A stretch of DNA of 64,000 nucleotides. Source: Xanthocytophaga flava. GTDB lineage: Bacteria; Bacteroidota; Bacteroidia; Cytophagales; 172606-1. The position numbers were made by a program, and so were the translations under genes. Location of the stretch: NCBI GenBank assembly GCA_030068525.1, contig JASJOS010000008.1:328577-392576 (forward strand). Reading direction: 5' to 3'. The notes beneath the pieces are model-generated. The model worked only from the letters and a program-made list of their open reading frames with translations. It ran no database searches and was not told the DNA's origin. Positions 55,308-64,000 of this stretch are shown in pieces. Every line of letters begins with the position of its first letter. Position 1 is the first letter of the stretch.

Positions 55308-56303
55308 TTAAGTGATCTCTGTGAGTTCATACCTGCGTCCTTTCCAGTATGTTGGTGATGCAAGAGCATATTGGATCAGCGTTGAAAATGTTATAAAATG
55401 AAAATATACCGGATAAATCAAAGCATATATATACAGGTGGTGAGCTTTTAATCCATGAACACAACTTAATGTTATTAGGGCCTGTATCAGTAACAATCCT
55501 ATCCATGAAAGCAGACTGGTAAAAGGTTGAGTAATAAAGGAAATTACAATAATTGGAAGTAGAAAAAGAGGTAGTAATGTCAGCATTCGAATATACCATG
55601 GCGTTTGCATGGCTGCATTCATCCACCGTTTTCGCTGATTGATAAGGTCATCAAAGGTAGGTAGCCCCTGAGTTTCTACCAGACAGTCTGCTGCAAAAAG
55701 TTGCCGGAACCCATATCCTTTTTGAATGACTGCCTTAAACAGTTGATGATCCTCACTAATGGAAAACCTCATGTTTTCGTATCCGCCTGTTGCCTCATAG
55801 GCTTCCTTTGTTATCAGCATATTATTTCCCAAACCTGAGACTGCTATTCCACAATGTGACAACTGATGAATCATATAAAGTGCTTGTGCCCAATCAATAG
55901 CCTGCATTGCAGTCCATAGTGTAACAGGCTGAGGTACTGTCACTCCGGAAATAATTCCTATACCAGGCGTATGTGCACTCAGCATAACTTCTATCCAGTT
56001 TGGAGGAACCGTTACATCCGCATCTGTAATGAGAAAATAGCTGCCTTTAGCAAAACGAATCAATTGAGCCAGTACATTACCCTTTCCCCGGGCCATACCT
56101 AAATGGGTAGTAATCTTCTTATAGTGAAAATGTGGTTTATCTCGAATATATTTTAGAACCAATGTTGCTGTGAGATCACTAGAGTCATCATCTCCAATCC
56201 ATATTTCCAACTGATCTATGGGAAAGGTCAACTGATTCAGAGATTGCAGACATGTTAAAATAGAATCTTCTTCATTACGCGCGGCTATTAAAATGGAAAT
56301 CAT
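55308..56303 (-). CDS. family 2 glycosyltransferase with membrane helices
   Basis: 331 residues. GT-A fold: ISILIAARNEEDSILTCLQSL, WIGDDDSSD, FLITDADVTVPPNW (DxD), and the acceptor-side ISEDHQLFKAVIQKGYGF and QRKRWM (Q-x-x-R-W-like). Three C-terminal hydrophobic helices anchor it in the inner membrane. It resembles processive or lipid-linked GT2 enzymes; the product is unknown. The gene ends close to the regulator gene's 3' end, convergent with it. Confidence 0.85.
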   Translation of the reverse strand: MISILIAARNEEDSILTCLQSLNQLTFPIDQLEIWIGDDDSSDLTATLVLKYIRDKPHFHYKKITTHLGMARGKGNVLAQLIRFAKGSYFLITDADVTVPPNWIEVMLSAHTPGIGIISGVTVPQPVTLWTAMQAIDWAQALYMIHQLSHCGIAVSGLGNNMLITKEAYEATGGYENMRFSISEDHQLFKAVIQKGYGFRQLFAADCLVETQGLPTFDDLINQRKRWMNAAMQTPWYIRMLTLLPLFLLPIIVISFITQPFTSLLSWIGLLLIQALITLSCVHGLKAHHLYIYALIYPVYFHFITFSTLIQYALASPTYWKGRRYELTEIT

Positions 56304-56491
56304 AGATGTATTGTTGATTTTATAATTGTTGCTCGTAATACGAAGTCTAAAAAATACATGCCTTGTAGATTGACAAACAGATAGTTATATGTGAAAGTGA
56401 AAATTGAGTTGAAAAAAGTAAGTTCTTGAACTTGTCTATAGCATTATAGGGTAAAAAGATGTTTTTTTCCTTCTGAAATGATTATAAATGT

Positions 56492-56569
56492 AATAAGCCT
56501 GACCTTATATAAAGTAGGTCAGGCTTATTGAGCGAATAGGAATTGCGGAAAGATTCTACTTTCCGCAAT
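56492..56569 (-). terminator. tandem terminator hairpins after the GH74-like gene
   Basis: Two stem-loops: 56542-56569 (ATTGCGGAAAG/CTTTCCGCAAT) and 56492-56529 (14-bp stem, core AATAAGCCTGACCT). On the minus strand they follow the giant gene by 22 and 62 nt. AT runs flank both. Confidence 0.75.
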
Positions 56570-56590
56570 CACCAGAGTTAAAATAACAGT

Positions 56591-59500
56591 TTAGAGTTTT
56601 ATGACCTTTACAGATGTTGTTTGTGTTCCAGATCCCAACCGAATCAGATAAATACCTGATTGTTTTCCCAAAGGTATTGTCTGAACCTCATTTTCCAGAG
56701 GAGCAGACACTGTTTTTTCAAACAAGACAGATCCTTTTGTGTCTATCACCTGTAAACGGACAGGCAAGCCACTGAATCCACTTAGACGTAGATCAGCCTG
56801 ATCTGTAGTAGTAGGGTTTCCAAGTACTGTTACCTGTAAGCCTGTAGAAGCCTCTTTTGTTGCTATTCTGGCAGATGACGAAACTGTAGGTTCGATTCCG
56901 TAAACACGCACCCCTTTATAATACAAGGTAATGTGGCTGTTTTCAGCAAAAGGTGCCGCAGGCATATAGGAATGATCATTTGTCTCATTAAATAGAGATC
57001 CATCTGATCTATAGATCTTGTACTGAATTTTTCCCGTACTGCTTAGCGGATATAATTTTCCTACTGATGAATCTATTTTAGATTCGAAATAGGTATCGGA
57101 ATTTTGACCTGTACTAGCTCCAAAAACACCTGTCACCTTACTGGCACCCAACTTTGCGTATTCAATTGTATACGAAAGAGAAGAAGCATTATCGTCAGTA
57201 AACCAATACTTTATTTTCAGATCCTTATAGTCAACGGGTACATTGCCAGTATTCTCAATCGTAAGCCAGGTACGAATGGCGCTGGACGCTGTTGTATTCC
57301 TGTTTTCTGAGTAGACTTTCAGCGTTGTATCTGAAGCAATGCTTCCAGGTTCAGTACCCCACCAAAGTTTACCATTGCGATAGAGAGTGATGGATGGATT
57401 GGCTGTATAGGTAGTTGCATTAGAATAGGAATAATCATTGCTTTCCGAAAGTAGTTGCCAGTCAGTATTAGCAAATCTTGATTTGATCTGACCTGAGTTG
57501 CTTCCAGGTAGAATGCCTCCTGCAGAAGGATCAAATCCATATTCGATATACCCTAATGCATTGGTGTGCGGATTAGGCAACTCTACATACTTCATCGTTA
57601 CCTTGTTATTTCCCAGTTGAGCATAATCAATCCAATGGCTGATGCCTGCATAGTTTTCGGCTGTAAACCAATACCGGATTGTCAACTCATTATATGGTAC
57701 TGTAGCATTACTCTCATTAACAACCTTAAGATAAGGACGCACACTGTTATTTGTCAGTTTACCTGTATCACCATCCATATAAAGCACTTTTAAACCCGAC
57801 AAGACTGTTAACGTATGTTGTACTGAAGCAGCTGCCAAATAGGCGTTATTTCCGCTTTGTGAAGCAGTAATGATGCTGCTTCCGGGTCCCACAATCCGGA
57901 TTTTTCCATTTGTAATGGTAGCAACTAAGGTATCTGAGCTTGACAAAGCGATAGGCAGACCTGAACTTGCAGAGACAACAGGAATAAAATCTGCATCACC
58001 TACTGTTTTTACACTAAGGGAATCAAACGAAACCGTTTGAGAATCCTGTGCAACAGTAAGACAGAAATCATCCAGGTATAGCTCACCGTAAGGACCTGCC
58101 TTGGCCGCCCAAACACCTGCATACGCTGTATTGGGAGGAGTTATACGGGTGACGGAAAAACGGGTGAAAACACTCGGTGTAGCAGAAGGATAGGCCTGAA
58201 GCTGGTTACTTGCGTTGGCAATTTTATTGCCATTGGCATCATAGTAATCAATGCCAATTCCTGCCCAATAAGGGTTCTGAAGCTGGTTGTAAGGATCGGG
58301 TGTTCGTTCTATTCTTGCCCAGACTTCAAAAGTAATTTCTTTCCCTCCTCCAACAATCAGATTACTACCATAATTAATAGCTGAGTTATCACCCATAACG
58401 GCAACACTTTTGAGTCCACTATGTGTAATGGTTTCACTTACTTTTGTCTTACTGCCATTGGGAAGGATCCAGTTAACGAATCCACTTTCAAAACCATTGT
58501 TGGTCATTAGACCACATGATCCTGCACTAACAACAGTAAGCTGAGCCGTAGAACTAACCCCACCAGCATCCTGTGCAGTTGCAATGATGTTCGCCGTTCC
58601 AACACCAATCGCCGTGATCTTGCCATTTGCATTTACAGTGGCAACACCGGGTGCGGAGGAAGACCAGTTTACATTTTTATTGCTTGCAGTAGCTGGAAGT
58701 ACTGACGCTTTTAACGAGGTTGTATCTGCCACTCCTACTGTTAAAGCTGATTTACTAAGCACAATCGAAGAGATTAAGATATTAGATACCGATACGGCAC
58801 AAGTCGCTGTCTTATTTCCATCCTGAGTAGTTACAGTAATAGTTGCATTACCAGGAGAAATCCCTTTCAAAAGTCCATTCTGGCTAACAGTCAAAACTGT
58901 TGTGTCTGATGAGCTCCAGATATACGCTTTATTAGTTGCATTATTAGGTTGCAAGGTTGCCGTTAATGTAACAGTGTTATTGACACCTACACTGGCCGTT
59001 GTGCTGCTTAGCGTAATTCCGCTTACTGGAATATTAGCTGCTGTGACCGTAGAACTAGCTGTAAAACCACCTTCTTCTGACGTTGCAGTAATGATAGCAT
59101 TTCCAGGAGACATTCCTTTTACCAGCCCTTTGCTATCAACAGTCACAATGGCAGAATTGGAAGAACTCCAGAGTACCCGCTGATTGCTGGCATTGGCAGG
59201 AGTAGCCGTTGAGGTAAGCCGGGTAGTATCACCTACCCCTACAAAAAAGGATGCAGGAGTAATGGCGATAGAAGTTAATGGAGTGAGTAATACTTCGATT
59301 GCACTGACAGCAGGATAACTATAATTTGCAATAGGACGGAAAACCACAGAAATCTGACCCGCACCATTCGATCGTATTTCAAACTCCCGAATAATGGCTT
59401 TGAATCTGCCCCCTGCCTGTGTATAAATGTCAAAGTTTTTCAATAATGTATCCGCTACTGAGTTTCCTGTCACATTAAATCTCCGTTGTCCTGCGTTTGT

Positions 59501-62476
59501 TGTGGTACCGATTTCTACGAAATGTAACCGTACCTTGTATTTGGAATTTGGTATTAGTCCTTTGTAGGTATAGGTCATTGGCTGTCCGCTTTGGCGTTGA
59601 GAGAGATAAACCTGTGCCGGTGCAGGATTTGTAAGGCCGGTTGTACTTACAGGAGTGGTAGTACCAGTGGTCCACATAGACCCAGACGAGGGAGTGTCTG
59701 CGATAAAATTAAGAATCGAAGGTCCACCACAGTTATTGGCGATAATACTCGTTCCTATGGTCACTGTACTGGTTGCTGTTTTTGCACCATCTACTGTTGT
59801 GGCAGTAACGACTGTTGTACCAAATTTAAGTGCAGACAGCAATCCACTGGAATTGATTTTAGCTACCGTTGTGTCTGATAAACTCCAGTTTACTGCTTTG
59901 TTGGTTGCATTAGCAGGAGTTATCCTGGCAATCAGATTTTGTGACGTTCCCAATCCCATAATAATGACCGAATCAAGGGCAATGCCTGAAATAGGTATTG
60001 TTGGTGTTACTTTCAGTGTGCTCTGTGCAGTCTTGCCGCCATCCTGAGTAGTTACAGTGATCGTAACTGTCCCAGGTGAAACACCTGTAACCAGTCCTGA
60101 GGCATTTACAGTAGCAATAGAATTATCCGAGGAACTCCAGCTAACGGCACTGTTTGTTGGATAGGTAGGAGTAAGAACAGATTTGAACTGTCGGGTGAAT
60201 CCAACAACTACAGAATCCGACGCTGGTGTAACAGAAACGCTGGTTACAGGACCACCTGCAGGTTCACCAACAAAAATCCCATTGCCAGATGCTCCCAAAA
60301 ACACTCTTCCATGGTAGTCAGCGGCTAAGTTTGCCACTACATCAGGAACAGTATCTAGAATAGTTGTCCAGTTTTGTCCATTATCATCTGATCTGAAAAC
60401 ACTATAGGTACGATTGTCTACAGTACCAGACTCAGAGGTTACAAAAACAATAGGATTGGAAGAGGCTGAAGTATCAGCTTTTCCAACTGCCACCCACTTA
60501 GGGTTTTTTACTACATTCGGATTTACTTTGGTAAATGTTTTTGCCGTATCTGTTGAATGATACAATCCGGTGGTAAAGGCAATCCAAAGGTCACCTGTCT
60601 TTCCTGGAGTTGTCTCTACATTCATCTGAGCAACATTCCCTACATTGGGAAGATTGGTAGCAGCAGCAGAAAAACTAACACCGCCGTTCGTACTTACATA
60701 TACTGTACCACCAGAGTATACATAAAAAATATCCCCGTTAACTTTGTCAGCAGCCAATGGATTCATCCCTGCCCAGATGGTGTAAATATCTCCTGGCTTG
60801 AGAATACCAGAAGGAAGACCTGTACTGGCAGTCCAGGTAGCTCCAAGATTCGTTGAATAATAAGTCAAACCTCCTGTTGTCATTCCCTGTGTAACCCAAA
60901 CTATCCTCTGGCTATTAGCAGACACAGCAACCCTTCCTCTTGCCGAGCCACTAGAAGGAACAGTCGGAAACTTCGTGTAACTAAGTCCGCCATTAGTAGA
61001 ATAGCCACCAATAGCAACCCCATTCCATCCGTCGCTTCCTACCCGTGCAATAAAATCAGGATTTGATTGCTGAAAGGCCACGCCAGATGTGTTTACTCCA
61101 TTAAAGGTACTAAAGAAGCTCGCCATCCCTTTTGCGGGTGGGCTGGTAAAAGACTTATGATCAAATCCTCCTACATCACCAGTAGTAGATAACAAAAAAT
61201 TACTTCCACTGGGTGGACAAACCATGTTTCCTGAAACCACAATTTCTTCCAGTCCAGCATCGCGAAGTTTCCAGTGAACCGTAGATGCCCATACATTGGT
61301 AGTCTGCCCAACATCGAGCATATCTGTAAACCATACATGACCTGCATTGAATGGATCAAACATAAACGCACATATATTGTGGCCAAAATTTCCATTGGCT
61401 CCGTTGCCTAGTGAATGAGGTGCTTCTGAAGCATCTCGGGTTGTTGGCACTAAGGCAGTCCAGCTACCTGGTACTCCTCCCAGCAGGCTACGATAGGCAA
61501 CATCATTATTCCATGTTCCCGTTGTAGTAACAATCACTTCATTGCTATTGTGCGGGTTAACGGCTATACCTCCTAGTTCTTTTCCTGCCACAGGCGCTAT
61601 CTCACTCCATGAACTTCCATTCCATTTATACAAGCCCTGGCCCCCTAATGGTCGTGTTGCTGATTGCCCCACTTGGGTAACATATAGTGTTCCATCGTTG
61701 CTGAAAGATGAACGCCTCGGTTCTCCCGGACTCCCATTCATCAGTGCAAAGGTATTTCCGCCATCAGTACTCCTATATACTCCTTGTGAGCCTCCGATTA
61801 ATATATTTCTGGTGACTCCATTGGTAACTCCACCCGTTTTATCAAAAATGACAAATCTTCCTATATCTGAATCAGGAAAAGATGTATTTACCTTAACCCA
61901 TGATCCTACAGCACCCGCTGATGTGCTTTTGTATGTACCATTGTAGGTGGTTGTTACATACACTACATTACTATTATTGGGATCAACAGCAATTCGGTCG
62001 GTATACGCTTTATCCGATGCGTTAGGCGTAACTTTTATGGATAATTGACAATCTGTCCAGGTTTGACCTCTGTCTGTGGATTTCATCAGCGTTCCCATTG
62101 ACGTTCCTCCTCCTGGAACTGTACCTTTTCCTGTAGCGATAGTCGCATACAGTATATTACCTGTAGCATCACTTGGGTCAAAGGCGACTTCTGCACATTT
62201 TGCACCTCCTTCCCAGTTCCAGTAAGTAGTAGGAATTTTACCAAACAACATCATCTCTTCCCATTTTTGGGTAGTAGCATTCCATCTGTAGGGAGTTCCG
62301 ACATCTTTAGTAATAAAAAACAGATTAGGCACTTTGGGGTGTGCTTTAATACTTGTTACAAACCCTCCACCACCTATTGGAACTGTATTCCAGTTGTAGG
62401 TCTGTGCGGTTGTGATACCGATACATGCACCACTTACTACCATTGCAAGCAGCATCATTCGCATTAATTTTCTCAT
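56591..62476 (-). CDS. giant modular GH74-like secreted protein with CBMs, type IX sorted
   Basis: 1961 residues from the ATG at 62476, which gives a clean signal peptide (MRKLMRMMLLAMVVSG...TTAQ). Residues ~25-740: BNR/GH74-type propellers (KSTDRGQTWTD, DRIAVDPNN, YRSTDGGNTF, STNLGATW), typical of xyloglucanases. Then Ig-like Big_2 domains (~745-825, 830-905), a malectin-like domain (~910-1065), three more Big_2 (~1070-1310), a CBM4/9-like domain (~1315-1490), one more Ig-like domain, two CBM3-like cellulose-binding modules (~1560-1865; LKVLYMDGD.., YWFTAEN) and a C-terminal sorting domain (from ~1880). Substrate (xyloglucan/cellulose surface) is inferred; catalytic acids were not verified. 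Confidence 0.85.
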   Translation of the reverse strand: MRKLMRMMLLAMVVSGACIGITTAQTYNWNTVPIGGGGFVTSIKAHPKVPNLFFITKDVGTPYRWNATTQKWEEMMLFGKIPTTYWNWEGGAKCAEVAFDPSDATGNILYATIATGKGTVPGGGTSMGTLMKSTDRGQTWTDCQLSIKVTPNASDKAYTDRIAVDPNNSNVVYVTTTYNGTYKSTSAGAVGSWVKVNTSFPDSDIGRFVIFDKTGGVTNGVTRNILIGGSQGVYRSTDGGNTFALMNGSPGEPRRSSFSNDGTLYVTQVGQSATRPLGGQGLYKWNGSSWSEIAPVAGKELGGIAVNPHNSNEVIVTTTGTWNNDVAYRSLLGGVPGSWTALVPTTRDASEAPHSLGNGANGNFGHNICAFMFDPFNAGHVWFTDMLDVGQTTNVWASTVHWKLRDAGLEEIVVSGNMVCPPSGSNFLLSTTGDVGGFDHKSFTSPPAKGMASFFSTFNGVNTSGVAFQQSNPDFIARVGSDGWNGVAIGGYSTNGGLSYTKFPTVPSSGSARGRVAVSANSQRIVWVTQGMTTGGLTYYSTNLGATWTASTGLPSGILKPGDIYTIWAGMNPLAADKVNGDIFYVYSGGTVYVSTNGGVSFSAAATNLPNVGNVAQMNVETTPGKTGDLWIAFTTGLYHSTDTAKTFTKVNPNVVKNPKWVAVGKADTSASSNPIVFVTSESGTVDNRTYSVFRSDDNGQNWTTILDTVPDVVANLAADYHGRVFLGASGNGIFVGEPAGGPVTSVSVTPASDSVVVGFTRQFKSVLTPTYPTNSAVSWSSSDNSIATVNASGLVTGVSPGTVTITVTTQDGGKTAQSTLKVTPTIPISGIALDSVIIMGLGTSQNLIARITPANATNKAVNWSLSDTTVAKINSSGLLSALKFGTTVVTATTVDGAKTATSTVTIGTSIIANNCGGPSILNFIADTPSSGSMWTTGTTTPVSTTGLTNPAPAQVYLSQRQSGQPMTYTYKGLIPNSKYKVRLHFVEIGTTTNAGQRRFNVTGNSVADTLLKNFDIYTQAGGRFKAIIREFEIRSNGAGQISVVFRPIANYSYPAVSAIEVLLTPLTSIAITPASFFVGVGDTTRLTSTATPANASNQRVLWSSSNSAIVTVDSKGLVKGMSPGNAIITATSEEGGFTASSTVTAANIPVSGITLSSTTASVGVNNTVTLTATLQPNNATNKAYIWSSSDTTVLTVSQNGLLKGISPGNATITVTTQDGNKTATCAVSVSNILISSIVLSKSALTVGVADTTSLKASVLPATASNKNVNWSSSAPGVATVNANGKITAIGVGTANIIATAQDAGGVSSTAQLTVVSAGSCGLMTNNGFESGFVNWILPNGSKTKVSETITHSGLKSVAVMGDNSAINYGSNLIVGGGKEITFEVWARIERTPDPYNQLQNPYWAGIGIDYYDANGNKIANASNQLQAYPSATPSVFTRFSVTRITPPNTAYAGVWAAKAGPYGELYLDDFCLTVAQDSQTVSFDSLSVKTVGDADFIPVVSASSGLPIALSSSDTLVATITNGKIRIVGPGSSIITASQSGNNAYLAAASVQHTLTVLSGLKVLYMDGDTGKLTNNSVRPYLKVVNESNATVPYNELTIRYWFTAENYAGISHWIDYAQLGNNKVTMKYVELPNPHTNALGYIEYGFDPSAGGILPGSNSGQIKSRFANTDWQLLSESNDYSYSNATTYTANPSITLYRNGKLWWGTEPGSIASDTTLKVYSENRNTTASSAIRTWLTIENTGNVPVDYKDLKIKYWFTDDNASSLSYTIEYAKLGASKVTGVFGASTGQNSDTYFESKIDSSVGKLYPLSSTGKIQYKIYRSDGSLFNETNDHSYMPAAPFAENSHITLYYKGVRVYGIEPTVSSSARIATKEASTGLQVTVLGNPTTTDQADLRLSGFSGLPVRLQVIDTKGSVLFEKTVSAPLENEVQTIPLGKQSGIYLIRLGSGTQTTSVKVIKL

Positions 62477-62688
62477 AGGAATTGTTTTGAATAAGAATGA
62501 AAGATGACAGAAGTACTCTTCCAAAAAGTGAGAGGAGAGTGCATCCTATGTAAGTAGTATTACGCCTTATTATTTATCAAAGCAGATAAATAACATCCTT
62601 CAGACAAGTCAAATGGTACAATCCCCATATCCTATTTTACTTTTTTTATTTATTAGTTAATATTTTTTAGAGGAGTATGAGTTTTGGA

Positions 62689-62931
62689 TCAGACAACATA
62701 TGGCTTAAATTGGGCAGGACTAACATATTTCTCTATATGTAGTAGATGAGATATATAGTTGAAAAAATGATATGGCTTTCCCATATGAATCACTACCATT
62801 ATATTCATTGCAAGGGTTTGATTGAAAATGAATAAATGCTCATCGTTGTTTATTCTTAATTGATCAGTTATTTCAAAACCCAAAGAGAATAGAGTTCGGC
62901 CATTTTTTTTAACGATTCGAACTATGGGCAC
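62689..62931 (-). CDS. small hypothetical protein (80 aa), doubtful
   Basis: MPIVRIVKKNGRTLFSLGFEI followed by FNQTLAMNIMVVIHMGKPYHFF. Composition is protein-like, but there is no family, no signal peptide and no obvious promoter. It lies alone in the ~1.4-kb gap between the giant gene and the rRNA operon. Confidence 0.3.
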   Translation of the reverse strand: MPIVRIVKKNGRTLFSLGFEITDQLRINNDEHLFIFNQTLAMNIMVVIHMGKPYHFFNYISHLLHIEKYVSPAQFKPYVV

Positions 62932-63294
62932 TTTTAGCGCTGAGGTTGTTTCACATACTGTAACTCCAATCTGAGAAGCTAAGAATAAACTTTAGAGAAG
63001 CATATGCTAATTGATTATACTACCGAATTTACTTATCAGCGAGGATATGGGCTTTTAATTAAGATTTGCTCAATTAGACAGGATGTGTAACTGCTTAATC
63101 CAGATAACTAAGAATATTTCTTTGGTACATAGTTATAAGTTAGTAAGAGAATGTAAAGTATTTTGAAGACAGATTTTTCTTGATAATATTTTTTTTTCTG
63201 TTAATTAATGAGTGTAATGGTTTCATTATCAGATGTATTGGTTAAGGTATTAACTTAATGTGAAAAAAAAAGTTGAAAAAAAGGTAGAGTGGAT

Positions 63295-63324
63295 TTGTAT
63301 TTTAAATAATTGTCCTTACCTTTG
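63295..63324 (+). promoter_or_regulatory. rRNA operon promoter
   Basis: TTG (63295-63297), 19 nt, TACCTTTG (63317-63324), a perfect Bacteroidota promoter preceded by A-tracts at 63262-63282 that look like an UP-type element. It gives a ~560-nt leader before 16S. The region 62932-63294 upstream holds no other feature that I can see. Confidence 0.75.
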
Positions 63325-63710
63325 TGTCCCCTTACGGAAGAAGCCGCTGAGAAGCGAAATAAAAAGAGGAGGAAGAGTGTTGAAAATGACTCTTTATTGT
63401 CAATCGGGAATAATGATTTCTGATTTTGTTCGCTAGAGTTTCTAGTGTTGATTATTGAAATAATAGATTCTGTTTTTTTGAAAAACAGAAGGTGGTGAAA
63501 GCGAGTGGCAGATAAGAGTATCTCTCCGGCAATACAACCCCATTTCTGATTTAGACTTTCTTGTTAGTATTAATGACAAGCTGCAAAGTCAAGAAAAAAT
63601 TATCAGAAGTTAAAATTCTATTTTTATGTTTTAGTGTCTCTTGTGAGACTAGACTTTTAAGTCACCATGTTGACTGTAAGCATACAAATGTGTATGTGAA
63701 GGTTAGCAAA

Positions 63711-63884
63711 CGTTCTTTGAATATTTGGCAGACAAAACAGCATAAAAAGCAAGCGTAAACGAATAAGCGCATTTGTTGGTTGCTACTTCATTGAAGTAGT
63801 TAATTTGACAAGTCAATTTCGAAAAATAAAGTAAGCCATCAAACAGACACTGTTCTTTATCACTAGCAATAGTAATAAAGGACA
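63711..63884 (+). promoter_or_regulatory. rRNA leader with boxA-like antitermination elements
   Basis: CGTTCTTTGA at 63711-63720 resembles the boxA-type sequence seen before 16S genes in this phylum, and TGTTCTTTAT at 63851-63860 is a second one. The latter can pair with ATAAAGGACA at 63875-63884, forming a hairpin just upstream of 16S that may be part of the processing stem. Confidence 0.45.
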
Positions 63885-63892
63885 AAACTTCA

Positions 63893-64000
<108 letters not shown>

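Noticed and set aside
58584..60047. Several valine/alanine-rich plus-strand open frames
   Set aside because: They are antisense shadows of the repetitive Ig-like domains of the giant minus-strand protein.

Overview
The window looks like a chromosomal segment of a Bacteroidota bacterium, most likely Cytophagales. Evidence: a SusC/SusD pair, a hybrid two-component regulator of the Bacteroidota type, type IX secretion C-terminal sorting domains on two very large secreted proteins, promoters of the TTG-N19/20-TAnnTTTG kind instead of sigma70 boxes, scarce Shine-Dalgarno sequences, and the first ~108 bases of a 16S rRNA gene whose short V1 region fits Cytophagales. The genus cannot be fixed from this sequence.

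Layout. 1-6 kb: the start of an alpha/beta hydrolase, a protoglobin with a recognisable promoter, a single-domain response regulator, unknown genes, an inverted-repeat-bounded block containing a ~113-bp MITE-like element, and an Rpn-type nuclease. 6-10.1 kb: a broken and an intact NHL-propeller secreted protein, flanked by a remnant and an intact copy of a phage-type amidase 3' end. 10.3-14.1 kb: a minus-strand, phage- or plasmid-like remnant (HTH protein, SF2 helicase, orphan VirE_N/BT4734 domain, small holin-like membrane protein, T7-lysozyme-like amidase) with a cluster of GTAGGGGC palindromes. 14.3-20.2 kb: a possible small RNA and an orphan Rhs tip locus with a SleB-like candidate toxin tip, a candidate secreted immunity partner, a toxin-tail/immunity fusion, an Imm26-like protein and a second broken Rhs tip.

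20.2-26.7 kb: a BlaI/BlaR1-type pair whose sensor ends in ten IHG-centred 29-residue repeats, with clear BlaI operators; then YceI, a Crp/Fnr regulator, a cyclase-family hydrolase and a lipocalin-like lipoprotein. 27.3-36.8 kb: an accessory island of three beta-solenoid (bactofilin-like) paralogs, a SUKH/SMI1 protein, an intact and a deleted copy of another family, an O-acyltransferase and orphan proteins; a second MITE copy ends it. 37.1-41.7 kb: TPR protein, polytopic membrane protein, rhodanese-thioredoxin fusion lacking the rhodanese cysteine, DUF5958 protein.

41.8-62.5 kb: glycan utilisation. GH78 rhamnosidase, SusD, SusC, a 43-residue membrane microprotein, a 77-residue ORF and an ECF sigma gene lie on the minus strand; the SusC leader with the microprotein is duplicated upstream of the sigma gene, the two copies sharing an almost invariant 273-bp core. 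A hybrid two-component regulator diverges from this cluster and probably controls it. A family 2 glycosyltransferase and a 1961-residue GH74-like protein with Ig-like, malectin-like and CBM3 modules follow. The window closes with an rRNA promoter, a leader with boxA-like elements, and the 5' end of 16S rRNA.

The most promising undescribed material is the beta-solenoid/SUKH island (27-37 kb), the Rhs tip locus (15-20 kb), the IHG-repeat BlaR1 sensor, and the duplicated leader/microprotein upstream of SusC. All readings were made by eye; no database search or alignment software was used.
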